A stretch of DNA of 5,072 nucleotides from CAYRHS01 sp964424125 (GTDB taxonomy: Bacteria > Actinomycetota > Acidimicrobiia > IMCC26256 > JAOSJL01): contig CAYRHS010000197.1 in the NCBI GenBank assembly GCA_964424125.1, positions 1 through 5,072 of the forward strand. Reading direction: 5' to 3'. A program made the translations under genes and the position numbers. The notes under the pieces are model-generated. The model searched no databases. It was not told the DNA's origin and saw nothing but the letters and a program-made list of their open reading frames with translations. This document shows, in pieces, positions 1-5,072 of this stretch; within the stretch, counting starts at the first letter, position 1; each line of letters begins with the position of its first letter.

Positions 1-354
1 AAGCGCAACGTGGCGTACGCCATCGCGCACATCAAGTCGTCGTTCAACAACACGATCATCACGATCACGGATCAGGACGGGCAGGTCCTCACATGGGCCT
101 CGGCAGGCAACGTGGGCTTCAAGGGATCGCGCAAGTCCACGCCGTTCGCGGCGCAGACCGCAGCCGAGACCGCCGCCCGCCGGGCGATGGAACACGGTGT
201 GCGCAAGGTCGACATCGTCGTGAAGGGTCCGGGCTCCGGCCGGGAGACTGCGATTCGCTCGATCCAGAACACGGGAATCGAGGTGGCGGGCATCAAGGAC
301 GTCACGCCGATCCCACACAACGGAACGCGGCCCAAGAAGCGGCGGAGGGTCTGA
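1..354 (+). CDS. rpsK: 30S ribosomal protein S11, 3' part (5' end outside window)
   Basis: S11 is a platform protein of the small ribosomal subunit that binds 16S rRNA near the mRNA exit/E site. The reading frame is open from the first base (Lys-Arg-Asn), so 117 C-terminal residues are visible. Family motifs are clear: AHIKSSFNNTIITITD, WASAGNVGFKGSRKSTPFAA, AARRAMEHG, VKGPGSGRETAIRS and the basic tail PHNGTRPKKRRRV. The GTG at position 10 is an internal valine, not the start: S11 normally has about 10-20 further basic residues before this point and totals roughly 128-135 residues. The Asn-Gly pair near the C-terminus (codons 319-324) matches the site where E. coli S11 is known to form isoaspartate. 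The stop codon TGA shares its final A with the rpsD start, so the two are probably translationally coupled. Identification is secure. Confidence 0.97.
   Translation, partial: KRNVAYAIAHIKSSFNNTIITITDQDGQVLTWASAGNVGFKGSRKSTPFAAQTAAETAARRAMEHGVRKVDIVVKGPGSGRETAIRSIQNTGIEVAGIKDVTPIPHNGTRPKKRRRV
344..349 (+). promoter_or_regulatory. Shine-Dalgarno sequence for rpsD
   Basis: GGAGGG lies inside the last codons of rpsK, 4 nt before the rpsD ATG at 354. Together with the TGATG stop/start overlap it fixes the rpsD start and implies coupled translation. Confidence 0.75.
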
Positions 355-971
355 TGGCCCGCTACACGGCCTCGGTCTGCCGGCTGTGCCGGCGCGAGCG
401 CATGAAGCTCTTCCTGAAGGGCCCGAAGTGCGACTCGATGAAGTGCCCGATCGAACGCCGCCCCTACCCGCCGGGTGAGCACGGCCGGGGCCGCATTCGC
501 GAGAGCGAGTACATGCTCCAGCTCCGCGAGAAGCAGAAAGCGCGGCGGATCTACGGGCTCCTCGAGCGACAGTTCCGGAACCTCTACAGCGAGGCGGCTC
601 GTCAGGAAGGGATCACGGGCGAGAACCTGCTGCGCATGCTCGAGCAGCGACTCGACAACGTGGTCTTCCGGGCGGGGTTCGCTTCGAGCCGCAACCAGGC
701 CCGCCAGTTCGTCCGTCACGGTCATGTGACCGTGAACGGCAAGCGGGTGACGATCCCCTCGTTCCAGGTTCGCAAGGGTGACGTGGTCGAGATGGGCGCG
801 AAGGCCAAGTCGATGGTCATCCTGCGCCACAACCTCGACACGATCGACCGGGCCGTGCCCGCCTGGCTCGAGGTCGCCGATTCGAAGGCGACCGTGCGCG
901 ACCTCCCGTTGCGGGAGCAGATCGATGTTCCCGTGCGCGAGCAACTGATCGTCGAGCTGTACTCCAAGTAA
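354..971 (+). CDS. rpsD: 30S ribosomal protein S4, zinc-binding (C+) form
   Basis: S4 is a primary 16S rRNA-binding protein that starts assembly of the 30S body and helps accuracy of decoding; in E. coli it also represses its own operon. The protein is 205 residues, normal for the family. The N-terminus (MARYTASVCRLCRRE) holds Cys9, Cys12, Cys26 and Cys31, the same CX2C-X13-CX4C spacing as the zinc site of Thermus S4. Next come the conserved RPYPPGEHGRGRI (35-48), the helical S4 body with LREKQKARRIYG (57-68), and the S4 RNA-binding domain (about 97-160: LEQRLDNVVFRAGFA, ARQFVRHGHVTVNG). It ends in the typical EQLIVELYSK. The start ATG overlaps the rpsK stop by one base. The intact cysteine set is the one notable point, since several well-known actinobacteria have a cysteine-free S4. 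Confidence 0.98.
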   Translation: MARYTASVCRLCRRERMKLFLKGPKCDSMKCPIERRPYPPGEHGRGRIRESEYMLQLREKQKARRIYGLLERQFRNLYSEAARQEGITGENLLRMLEQRLDNVVFRAGFASSRNQARQFVRHGHVTVNGKRVTIPSFQVRKGDVVEMGAKAKSMVILRHNLDTIDRAVPAWLEVADSKATVRDLPLREQIDVPVREQLIVELYSK

Positions 972-1021
972 CCGGCGGCGATGGCACGACGCCGGACGAG
1001 TCGACCAGAGGCGAAGACACG

Positions 1022-1963
1022 ATGCTGATCATCCAGCGACCCGAGATCGAGATCGGCGAGGCCGAAGGGAATCGCCAGACCTTCACGATCGCACCACTCG
1101 AGCCCGGCTTCGGGCACACGTTCGGCAACAGCCTGCGTCGTACTTTGCTGTCGTCGATCCCCGGCGCGGCGATCACGCAGGTGCGCTTCGACGAGGCACT
1201 GCACGAGTTCGACACGATCCCGGGTGTGAAGGAGGACGTCACCGACATCATCCTCAACCTGAAGGACGTCGTGCTCCGCTGCCATGCGGAGGACCCCGTG
1301 TCGTTGCGTCTCGACAAGCGCGGTCCCGGCGACGTGACCGCCGGCGACATCCAGACCACCGCCGACGTCGAGATCCTGAATCCCGAACTCGTCATCGCTC
1401 AGGTGAACGGGTCCGGGAGGCTCGCCTGCGACCTGACCGTGGAGCAGGGCCGGGGCTATTTGTCGGCGGAGAAGGCGAAAGCCGGCACGACCGGCACCAT
1501 CGGCGAGATCCCCGTGGACGCCATCTTCTCGCCGGTGCGGAGGGTCGCGTTCTCCATCGAGCCCACCCGAGTGGAGCAGGCAACCGACTACGACCGGCTC
1601 AGCATCGACATCGAGACGGACGGCTCGATCTCACCGCTCGAGGCGCTCGCCTCCGCGGGCGACACGCTGCGTAACCTCGTGACGCTCGTGGCCGAGATTT
1701 CCGAAGAGCCGCAAGGCCTCGAGCTCGGTGAGGTGGCGGCCGCGTCGCCCATCTCGCCCGATCTCGAGCTGCCCATCGAGGACCTCGATCTCTCCGAACG
1801 CCCTCGGAACTGCCTGAAGCGCGCCCGGGTCGACACCATCGGTCAGCTCCTGGAGAAGAGCGAGGACGACCTCCTCGCGATCACGAACTTCGGGCAGAAG
1901 TCCCTCGACGAGGTGCGCCAGAAGCTCGACGAGCGCGGCCTGTCGCTGCGCGTTCGGGAGTAG
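1022..1963 (+). CDS. rpoA: DNA-directed RNA polymerase alpha subunit
   Basis: Alpha dimerises to seed RNA polymerase assembly (N-terminal domain) and contacts UP elements and activators (C-terminal domain). The 313 residues match the usual 310-340. The N-terminal domain shows LEPGFGHTFGNSLRRTLLSSIPGAA (27-50) with the Arg39-Arg40 pair, then HEFDTIPGVKEDVTDIILNLK. The C-terminal domain (about 250-310) has the helix-hairpin-helix core LSERPRNCLKRARVDTIGQL and ITNFGQKSLDEVRQKL. Residues matching the E. coli DNA-binding set are present: Arg260 (R265), Asn263 (N268), Cys264 (C269), Asn289 (N294), Gly291 (G296), Lys293 (K298) and Ser294 (S299). The protein stops right after the domain (LSLRVRE), without the acidic tail seen in some actinobacteria. 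A weak AGAGG at 1007-1011 precedes the ATG by 10 nt, after a 50-nt gap from rpsD. MLIIQRP is a typical actinobacterial alpha start. Confidence 0.98.
   Translation: MLIIQRPEIEIGEAEGNRQTFTIAPLEPGFGHTFGNSLRRTLLSSIPGAAITQVRFDEALHEFDTIPGVKEDVTDIILNLKDVVLRCHAEDPVSLRLDKRGPGDVTAGDIQTTADVEILNPELVIAQVNGSGRLACDLTVEQGRGYLSAEKAKAGTTGTIGEIPVDAIFSPVRRVAFSIEPTRVEQATDYDRLSIDIETDGSISPLEALASAGDTLRNLVTLVAEISEEPQGLELGEVAAASPISPDLELPIEDLDLSERPRNCLKRARVDTIGQLLEKSEDDLLAITNFGQKSLDEVRQKLDERGLSLRVRE
1956..1960 (+). promoter_or_regulatory. Shine-Dalgarno sequence for rplQ
   Basis: GGGAG lies within the last two codons of rpoA, 10 nt before the ATG at 1971. The spacing is slightly long but the site supports this start. 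Confidence 0.5.
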
Positions 1964-1970
1964 CGCGTCC

Positions 1971-2321
1971 ATGCCCGCCCCGCCCAAGGGCAAGCGCCTC
2001 GGAGGGAGCCCCGCCCACCACCGGCTGTTGATGGCCAACCTCGCCGCGCACCTTTTCGAGGCCGAGGCCATCGTCACGACGCTCACGAAGGCCAAGGCCC
2101 TTCGACCCGTCGCCGAGAAGATGATCACCAAGGCGAAGAAGGGTGGAGTCCACCGCGAGCGTCAGGTCGTGGCCGAGCTCCACGACCCCGCCGTGGCGGC
2201 CAAGCTCTTTGCCGAGATCGGTCCCCGCTACGAGGATCGCGACGGCGGCTACCTGCGGATCCTCAAGCTCGGACCCCGCCCGGGCGACAACGCGCCCATG
2301 GCCCGCATAGAGCTGGTGTAG
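1971..2321 (+). CDS. rplQ: 50S ribosomal protein L17
   Basis: L17 is a large-subunit protein near the peptide exit tunnel; bacterial L17 genes almost always follow rpoA, as here (7-nt gap). The 116 residues match the normal length. Family signatures are the basic N-terminus with KRLGGSPAHHRLLMANLAAHLFEAEAIVTT (8-37), AKALRPVAEKMITKAKKG (41-58), DPAVAAKLFAEIGPRYEDRDGGYLRILKLGPRPGDNAPMARIELV at the end. The usual RKLGR is KRLGG here, a small deviation. The protein ends cleanly at IELV without the long acidic/alanine-rich tail found in many other actinobacteria. Expression should follow rpoA through overlapping ribosome binding. No alternative identity is plausible. Confidence 0.97.
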   Translation: MPAPPKGKRLGGSPAHHRLLMANLAAHLFEAEAIVTTLTKAKALRPVAEKMITKAKKGGVHRERQVVAELHDPAVAAKLFAEIGPRYEDRDGGYLRILKLGPRPGDNAPMARIELV

Positions 2322-2334
2322 GCACCCGCGAAAC

Positions 2335-3096
2335 ATGAGCCTCTTCGACGCCGAGGCTCCCGCCAAGCTCAAGCTCGTCGTTGCCTACGACGGGACCGAT
2401 TTCCACGGCTTCGCCCGCCAACGCGACGTGCGCACGGTCGAGGGAACCCTCGCCCGCGCGCTCGAACGTGTGCTGCGCCACCCCGTCGAGATGGTGTGTG
2501 CGGGGCGGACGGATGCCGGCGTGCACGCATGGGGTCAGGTCGTCTCGCTCGAGGCCGATCCCGGGGTCGACCCCTGGAAGCTGCGGGACGCGCTGAACGG
2601 ACAACTCGGACCGGAGATCGTCGTGCGGGCCTGCGAGACGGTCGACGGCTCGTTCGACGCCCGCCGGTCCGCGCGCTGGAGGCGCTACGACTACACGGTG
2701 GTGAATCGCGAGATCGCCGATCCCCTTCGCGCGCGGTACGCGTGGTGGGTCCGTGCCCCGCTGGAGCTCGCCGCGCTTCGGCTCGCAGCCGACCCGTTCA
2801 TCGGCGAGCACGACTTTGCCTCGTTCTGCCGGCGGGGACCGGAGGGCAGCACCACGGTGCGAAGGGTGCTTGACTCGTGCTGGCACGACGACGGCGACGG
2901 GATCCTGCGCTACGAGATCCGGGCGGTCGCGCTCTGCTGGCAGATGGTCCGCTCGATCGTGGGGACGCTGGTGGACGTCGGGCTCGGCAATCGCCATCCC
3001 GGTGACGTGATGGGGATCCTGCGGGCCCAGGACCGGGAGGCTGCCGGTCCGGTGGCTCCTCCCGAAGGCCTCTGCCTCCGGGAGGTCGGCTATTGA
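2335..3096 (+). CDS. truA: tRNA pseudouridine(38-40) synthase TruA
   Basis: TruA isomerises uridines 38, 39 and 40 in the anticodon arm of tRNAs to pseudouridine. At 253 residues it is of normal length. It opens with KLKLVVAYDGTDFHGFARQ (11-29). AGRTDAGVHAWGQ (56-68) carries the catalytic Asp60, at the same number as in E. coli. FDARRSARWRRYDY (107-120) carries the active-site Tyr118. The C-terminal half has FASFCRRG (161-168), the WQMVRSIVGTLVDVGLG segment (202-218) and the terminal PPEGLCLREVGY. The ATG lies 13 nt after the rplQ stop, and I see no good Shine-Dalgarno before it (GTAGGCACCCGCGAAAC), so translation may depend on reinitiation from rplQ. truA is the usual neighbour after rplQ in actinobacteria. 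Here it ends the operon, as a hairpin and a convergent gene follow. Confidence 0.96.
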   Translation: MSLFDAEAPAKLKLVVAYDGTDFHGFARQRDVRTVEGTLARALERVLRHPVEMVCAGRTDAGVHAWGQVVSLEADPGVDPWKLRDALNGQLGPEIVVRACETVDGSFDARRSARWRRYDYTVVNREIADPLRARYAWWVRAPLELAALRLAADPFIGEHDFASFCRRGPEGSTTVRRVLDSCWHDDGDGILRYEIRAVALCWQMVRSIVGTLVDVGLGNRHPGDVMGILRAQDREAAGPVAPPEGLCLREVGY

Positions 3097-3107
3097 GCAC
3101 ACGCGCA

Positions 3108-3133
3108 ACGGCGGGGCCCGGAGGCCCCGCCGT
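3108..3133. terminator. GC-rich hairpin, probable bidirectional terminator
   Basis: An 11-bp perfect stem (ACGGCGGGGCC at 3108-3118 with GGCCCCGCCGT at 3123-3133) closes on the 4-nt loop CGGA. It starts 11 nt after the truA stop and ends 24 nt from the stop of the convergent lipoprotein gene, so it can end both transcripts. No T-tract follows on either strand, as is common for terminators in high-GC actinobacteria. The stem is seen directly; the function is inferred from its position. Confidence 0.85.
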
Positions 3134-3157
3134 CCGCGGTCCGTGGGAAGGCCGGAG

Positions 3158-3709
3158 CTAGTTGGTGGTCGAGCTGTTGCTGCTCGAGCCGTACCCGATG
3201 CTCAGGCTCGTGCCTCCGTCGCCACTGTCCTGGCCGGGGATGGGCACGCCGGCCCCGATGATGACGGCACCGCTGATGCCGTTGCCCTCGAAGGAGATCG
3301 AGGCACCCTCGGTCCCCTGGAAGTCGCTGCTGGCAGACCCCTGGACGTCGTAGCCCGCGTCCGGGAGCTCCGAGTCGTAGAAGTCCTTGAGGTCGTTCAC
3401 GGACTCTTCGGTCGTCCCGGTCACGTAGGCGCCGTAGTCGCCCTCGCCGACGTCGGAGCCGGAGCCGGAGAAGGTGACCTGGAAGTCGTCGGGCAGCGGG
3501 AAGTCTTCAGGGAAGTCCTCGGGCAGCTCGCCGCTGCCGAACTGGACCGATCCCTCTCCGCTATTCCCGGTGATGTCGACCTGGCCGTTGTCGGTGTTGA
3601 CCGATACGTCGCCTTCGGGGGTCGAGATCGAGACGTCGTCGTCGTTGCCGCAGGCCGCGAGCATGCCCAGCGCCAGGACCGCCAGTGCGGCCAGGACCAT
3701 CCGTCGCAT
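3158..3709 (-). CDS. Secreted acidic lipoprotein of unknown function (LPEDFP/PLPDDF segment)
   Basis: I cannot name a function. The 183 residues begin with a lipoprotein signal peptide: MRRM, hydrophobic VLAALAVLALGM, then the lipobox LAAC with lipidated Cys20. The mature part is strongly acidic, with one lysine and no further cysteine. Residues 26-58 look like repeated short beta strands (VSISTPEGD, VSVNTDNGQ, VDITGNSGEG, SVQFGSGE). Next comes the proline-punctuated LPEDFPEDFPLPDDF (62-76), then a mixed region with SVNDLKDFYDSELPDAGYDVQG that resembles the small alpha/beta domain seen in other actinobacterial lipoproteins with a 'LPxDFPxDvPlPdd' motif. The tail is Gly/Ser/Thr-rich. The start at 3709 is backed by GAAGGGA (3715-3721) 5 nt upstream and by the two arginines of the n-region. 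It should be anchored to the outer face of the membrane. It lies 80 nt downstream of another lipoprotein gene on the same strand and converges on truA. Confidence 0.88.
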   Translation of the reverse strand: MRRMVLAALAVLALGMLAACGNDDDVSISTPEGDVSVNTDNGQVDITGNSGEGSVQFGSGELPEDFPEDFPLPDDFQVTFSGSGSDVGEGDYGAYVTGTTEESVNDLKDFYDSELPDAGYDVQGSASSDFQGTEGASISFEGNGISGAVIIGAGVPIPGQDSGDGGTSLSIGYGSSSNSSTTN

Positions 3710-3714
3710 GAGAT

Positions 3715-3721
3715 TCCCTTC
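3715..3721 (-). promoter_or_regulatory. Shine-Dalgarno sequence for the acidic lipoprotein gene
   Basis: On the minus strand GAAGGGA stands 5 nt before the ATG at 3709. It selects this start over the in-frame ATG three codons later. Confidence 0.7.
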
Positions 3722-3751
3722 ATCGATGACCGAGGTCGACTGCGACCGCGG

Positions 3752-3757
3752 AGCCTA
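3752..3757 (-). promoter_or_regulatory. Possible -10 box (TAGGCT) for the acidic lipoprotein gene
   Basis: TAGGCT on the minus strand fits the TANNNT form common in actinobacterial promoters. It would put the transcript start near 3745 and give a leader of about 35 nt. No good -35 is seen 16-18 nt upstream. The same hexamer stands before the Er-VIT1-like gene at 4603. If real, this gene can be transcribed apart from the upstream lipoprotein. Confidence 0.4.
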
Positions 3758-3789
3758 CCCCTTGCAGGAAGGGCCCCCGGACGGCCGCC

Positions 3790-4554
3790 TCATCCGGCCC
3801 CGCCGCCCTCAGGCGTTTCGGGGACCTCGGCGGGCGCCAGGAAGTCCTCGTCGGCCGGCTGGCTCACCTCGACGGCCTCGAGCCGAACGGCCGTCCCCTC
3901 CTCGTTCTCCGCGACGAGCGCGAGCGGCACGCCGGATTCCTCGTCGACGCACTCCATGATGCGGATCCGGGCCCCTTCGGCCGTCGGGTCGGTCGTGGAG
4001 GTGGTCGCCGGGGAGTCCTGCGCCGGTCCCGTCTCGAACGAGGCGCACACGGCTGGCCGGCCGGCGATCACACGGCCGGGCTCGGGCGTGTAACCCGCGA
4101 GGTCGGCCGACTCGTCGGAGAAGACGAGTGCCGCGAACACTCCGAGGAAGTCCGAGAGCAGCCCCGCACCGGCGTCACCGACCCCGGGAAGGCGGACGCA
4201 CGAAGCGTCGGACCCGAGGGTGCAACTGGTCAGGCTGCCGTCGCCGTTGTCGATGACGACTCCCTCCTCGGTGTGAACGGCCACCCGGGGTGGGGTCTGC
4301 GCGAACACGATCTCCTCCTCGACCGGGGGATCCGAGAGGCCGTCCGTCAGCCGGTAGGCGACGCGGACCGACGCCTCGCCGGCCACGGCGAGAAGGTCGG
4401 CGTACTCCGCTCGCGTGACCTCCGGCGGCTCGGTCGGCCCCGCGCCGTTCCCCGAGGTGTCCGAGGAGCAGGCGGCGAGGAGCACCGACGCCGCAACGAC
4501 GACGGCGGTCACGTGGCGGAGTGGGGAGCGGGGACGCAGGCGCGAGCGGGGCAC
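3790..4554 (-). CDS. Secreted lipoprotein of unknown function, four conserved-looking cysteines (possible LolA/LppX-like fold)
   Basis: The function is not recognised. From a GTG start at 4554 the protein has 254 residues: an arginine-rich n-region (MPRSRLRPRSPLRH), hydrophobic TAVVVAASVLL (16-26) and lipobox LAAC with Cys29, then a low-complexity linker SSDTSGNGAGPTEPPE. The mature domain has a beta-rich first half (SVRVAYRLTDG, EEEIVFAQTPPRVAVHTEEGVVIDNGDG), the pair Cys111/Cys119, then Cys170 (VIAGRPAVCASF) and Cys202 (IMECVDEESGVPLAL), spacing that suggests two disulfides. The 'GRPaxC ... CVDxxxGxPL' pattern recalls actinobacterial lipoproteins with a LolA/LppX-type lipid-carrier fold; that is a guess. 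A Thr/Ser/Pro-rich insert lies at 179-191. The frame stays open further upstream to 5061, but that part overlaps the opposite-strand gene and would bury the signal peptide. A later GTG at 4512 would leave MTAVVVAASVLLAAC and is less likely because it lacks the basic n-region. Confidence 0.82.
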   Translation of the reverse strand: MPRSRLRPRSPLRHVTAVVVAASVLLAACSSDTSGNGAGPTEPPEVTRAEYADLLAVAGEASVRVAYRLTDGLSDPPVEEEIVFAQTPPRVAVHTEEGVVIDNGDGSLTSCTLGSDASCVRLPGVGDAGAGLLSDFLGVFAALVFSDESADLAGYTPEPGRVIAGRPAVCASFETGPAQDSPATTSTTDPTAEGARIRIMECVDEESGVPLALVAENEEGTAVRLEAVEVSQPADEDFLAPAEVPETPEGGGAG

Positions 4555-4588
4555 GGCCTCGACGATCGTGAACGTTGGCAGCGACTGG

Positions 4589-4594
4589 AGGGTA
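4589..4594 (-). promoter_or_regulatory. Possible -10 box (TACCCT) for the cysteine-containing lipoprotein gene
   Basis: TACCCT on the minus strand fits TANNNT and lies inside the 8-bp palindrome GGGTACCC (4590-4597). It would give a transcript start near 4582 and a leader of about 28 nt. No clear -35 is visible. The only candidate ribosome site is a GAGG 2 nt before the GTG, which is too close to be ideal. Confidence 0.35.
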
Positions 4595-4602
4595 CCCGCC
4601 CG

Positions 4603-4608
4603 TAGGCT
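4603..4608 (+). promoter_or_regulatory. -10 box (TAGGCT) giving a leaderless transcript
   Basis: TAGGCT is followed by exactly 6 nt (GGCCAC) and then the GTG start at 4615, the geometry of leaderless actinobacterial genes in which the transcript begins at the start codon. A TTGGCA at 4575-4580 resembles a -35 box but the 22-nt spacing is too long. The box lies only 8 nt from the opposing -10 candidate, so the two promoters overlap. Confidence 0.55.
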
Positions 4609-4614
4609 GGCCAC

Positions 4615-5072
4615 GTGGAGACGAAACCAGGGCGCCCCGGGGCCGAGGTGGACCGCTTTCGGGACCTCTGGGCGGACGAGATGGCCGGCGCCGACCTCTA
4701 CCGGATGCTCGCCCAGCACGCCGACCCCGGGCTGAGTGGCCAGCTCTTCTCGCTCGCCGGGTCCGAGGCCGAGCACGCTGCCTACTGGGGCCGGTTGCTG
4801 GAGGAGGCGGGCGAATCGGTGCCGCGGTACCGGCGGCCGTTCCGGGTCCGGGTCCTCGCTATGGCCGCGCGCGTCTTCGGAGCGAAGCGCATCCTGCCCG
4901 CGGTCGTGCGGATGGAGGTGGGCGAGGTCCAGCGATACCGGAAGCTGGACGAGGTGCCCGCCGACCTCGTGCAGCAGGAGGTGCAGCACGGGCGCCTGGT
5001 CGCGGGACTGCGGGGGTCGACGCCGGTGGGGGCGCAGCTCGCCGCGGCCGAAGGACGCCACCGCATCGGCGT
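4615..5072 (+). CDS. Ferritin-like domain of a probable Er-VIT1/CCC1 (MbfA-like) iron/manganese transporter, 5' part
   Basis: The frame is open from the GTG to the window end, giving 152 residues. Residues 12-133 form a four-helix ferritin-like (erythrin-type) diiron domain. Helix 1 has DLWADEMAGADLYRMLA (Glu22), helix 2 SLAGSEAEHAAYWGRLLEEAG (Glu51, His54 as ExxH), helix 3 ILPAVVRMEVGEVQRY (Glu101 or Glu104), and helix 4 ADLVQQEVQHGRLVAGL (Glu122, His125 as ExxH). These supply the expected carboxylate/histidine metal ligands. The stretch AAAEGRHRIG at the end is the linker that in this family leads into the VIT1/CCC1 membrane domain, which would follow outside the window. Known relatives export iron or manganese, using the soluble domain to sense or bind metal (MbfA in rhizobia). 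The GTG at 4615 is chosen for the leaderless -10 box; the in-frame GTG at 4648 would also keep the whole domain. Diverges from the lipoprotein gene by 60 nt. Confidence 0.8.
   Translation, partial: METKPGRPGAEVDRFRDLWADEMAGADLYRMLAQHADPGLSGQLFSLAGSEAEHAAYWGRLLEEAGESVPRYRRPFRVRVLAMAARVFGAKRILPAVVRMEVGEVQRYRKLDEVPADLVQQEVQHGRLVAGLRGSTPVGAQLAAAEGRHRIG

Noticed and set aside
10..12. GTG at 10 as start of rpsK
   Set aside because: S11 homologues continue upstream with a basic N-terminus, and the frame is open to the first base of the window. The gene is cut by the window edge.
72..944. Long minus-strand open frame (290 codons) opposite rpsK and rpsD
   Set aside because: It lies fully antisense to two certain ribosomal genes and its translation shows no family features; long antisense frames are common in GC-rich DNA.
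972..995. Inverted repeat CCGGCG...CGCCGG in the rpsD-rpoA gap, as a terminator or S4 autoregulation site
   Set aside because: The 6-bp stem has a 12-nt loop and no T-tract, and the genes around it are co-operonic. Chance is likely in such GC-rich DNA.
3771..3800. GGGCC/GGCCC inverted repeat overlapping the stop of the upstream lipoprotein gene, as a terminator
   Set aside because: The 5-bp stem has a 20-nt loop with a competing CCGGA/TCCGG pairing and no T-tract. It is too weak to call.
3143..4093. Plus-strand open frame of 316 codons across the lipoprotein genes
   Set aside because: It is antisense to a gene with a clear signal peptide and ribosome site, and it crosses the 80-bp intergenic gap. 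Its composition is typical of a shadow frame.
4555..5061. N-terminal extension of the 254-residue lipoprotein frame up to 5061
   Set aside because: The extension would put about 169 residues before a perfect lipoprotein signal peptide and overlaps the ferritin-like gene, whose metal-ligand motifs show that the plus strand is the coding one.

Overview
The window is GC-rich chromosomal DNA from a bacterium that is most likely an actinomycete-type (Actinomycetota) lineage. The order rpsK-rpsD-rpoA-rplQ-truA on one strand is the actinobacterial form of the alpha operon; in Firmicutes rpsD usually lies elsewhere. Ribosomal protein S4 carries a complete four-cysteine zinc site, which the Streptomyces and Mycobacterium S4 proteins I recall have lost. 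That hints at a deeper-branching class such as Acidimicrobiia, but this is inference from recall, not from a search.

Layout. Positions 1-3096 (+ strand) hold a tightly packed housekeeping operon: the 3' end of rpsK (S11), then rpsD (S4), rpoA (RNA polymerase alpha), rplQ (L17) and truA (tRNA pseudouridine synthase). Gaps are -1, 50, 7 and 13 nt. The operon ends at a strong GC-rich hairpin (3108-3133), which also serves the gene converging from the other side.

Positions 3158-4554 (- strand) hold two secreted lipoprotein genes read leftward. The promoter-distal one is a very acidic 183-residue protein with an LPEDFP/PLPDDF segment. The promoter-proximal one is a 254-residue lipoprotein with four cysteines after the lipobox, possibly of a LolA/LppX-like fold. 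Neither has a function I can name.

At 4615 a divergent + strand gene begins and runs off the window. Its 152 visible residues are a ferritin-like (erythrin/rubrerythrin-type) diiron domain followed by the short EGRHRIG linker that normally leads into a VIT1/CCC1 membrane domain. It is therefore probably the start of an Er-VIT1 (MbfA-like) iron/manganese transporter. It appears to be leaderless: a TAGGCT -10 box sits 6 nt before its GTG start.

The first 3.1 kb is ordinary core genome. The parts worth a second look are the 60-bp divergent promoter region at 4555-4614, the two uncharacterised lipoproteins, and the zinc-binding S4. I see no mobile element, CRISPR array, tRNA or rRNA, and no convincing evidence of a wholly new system.
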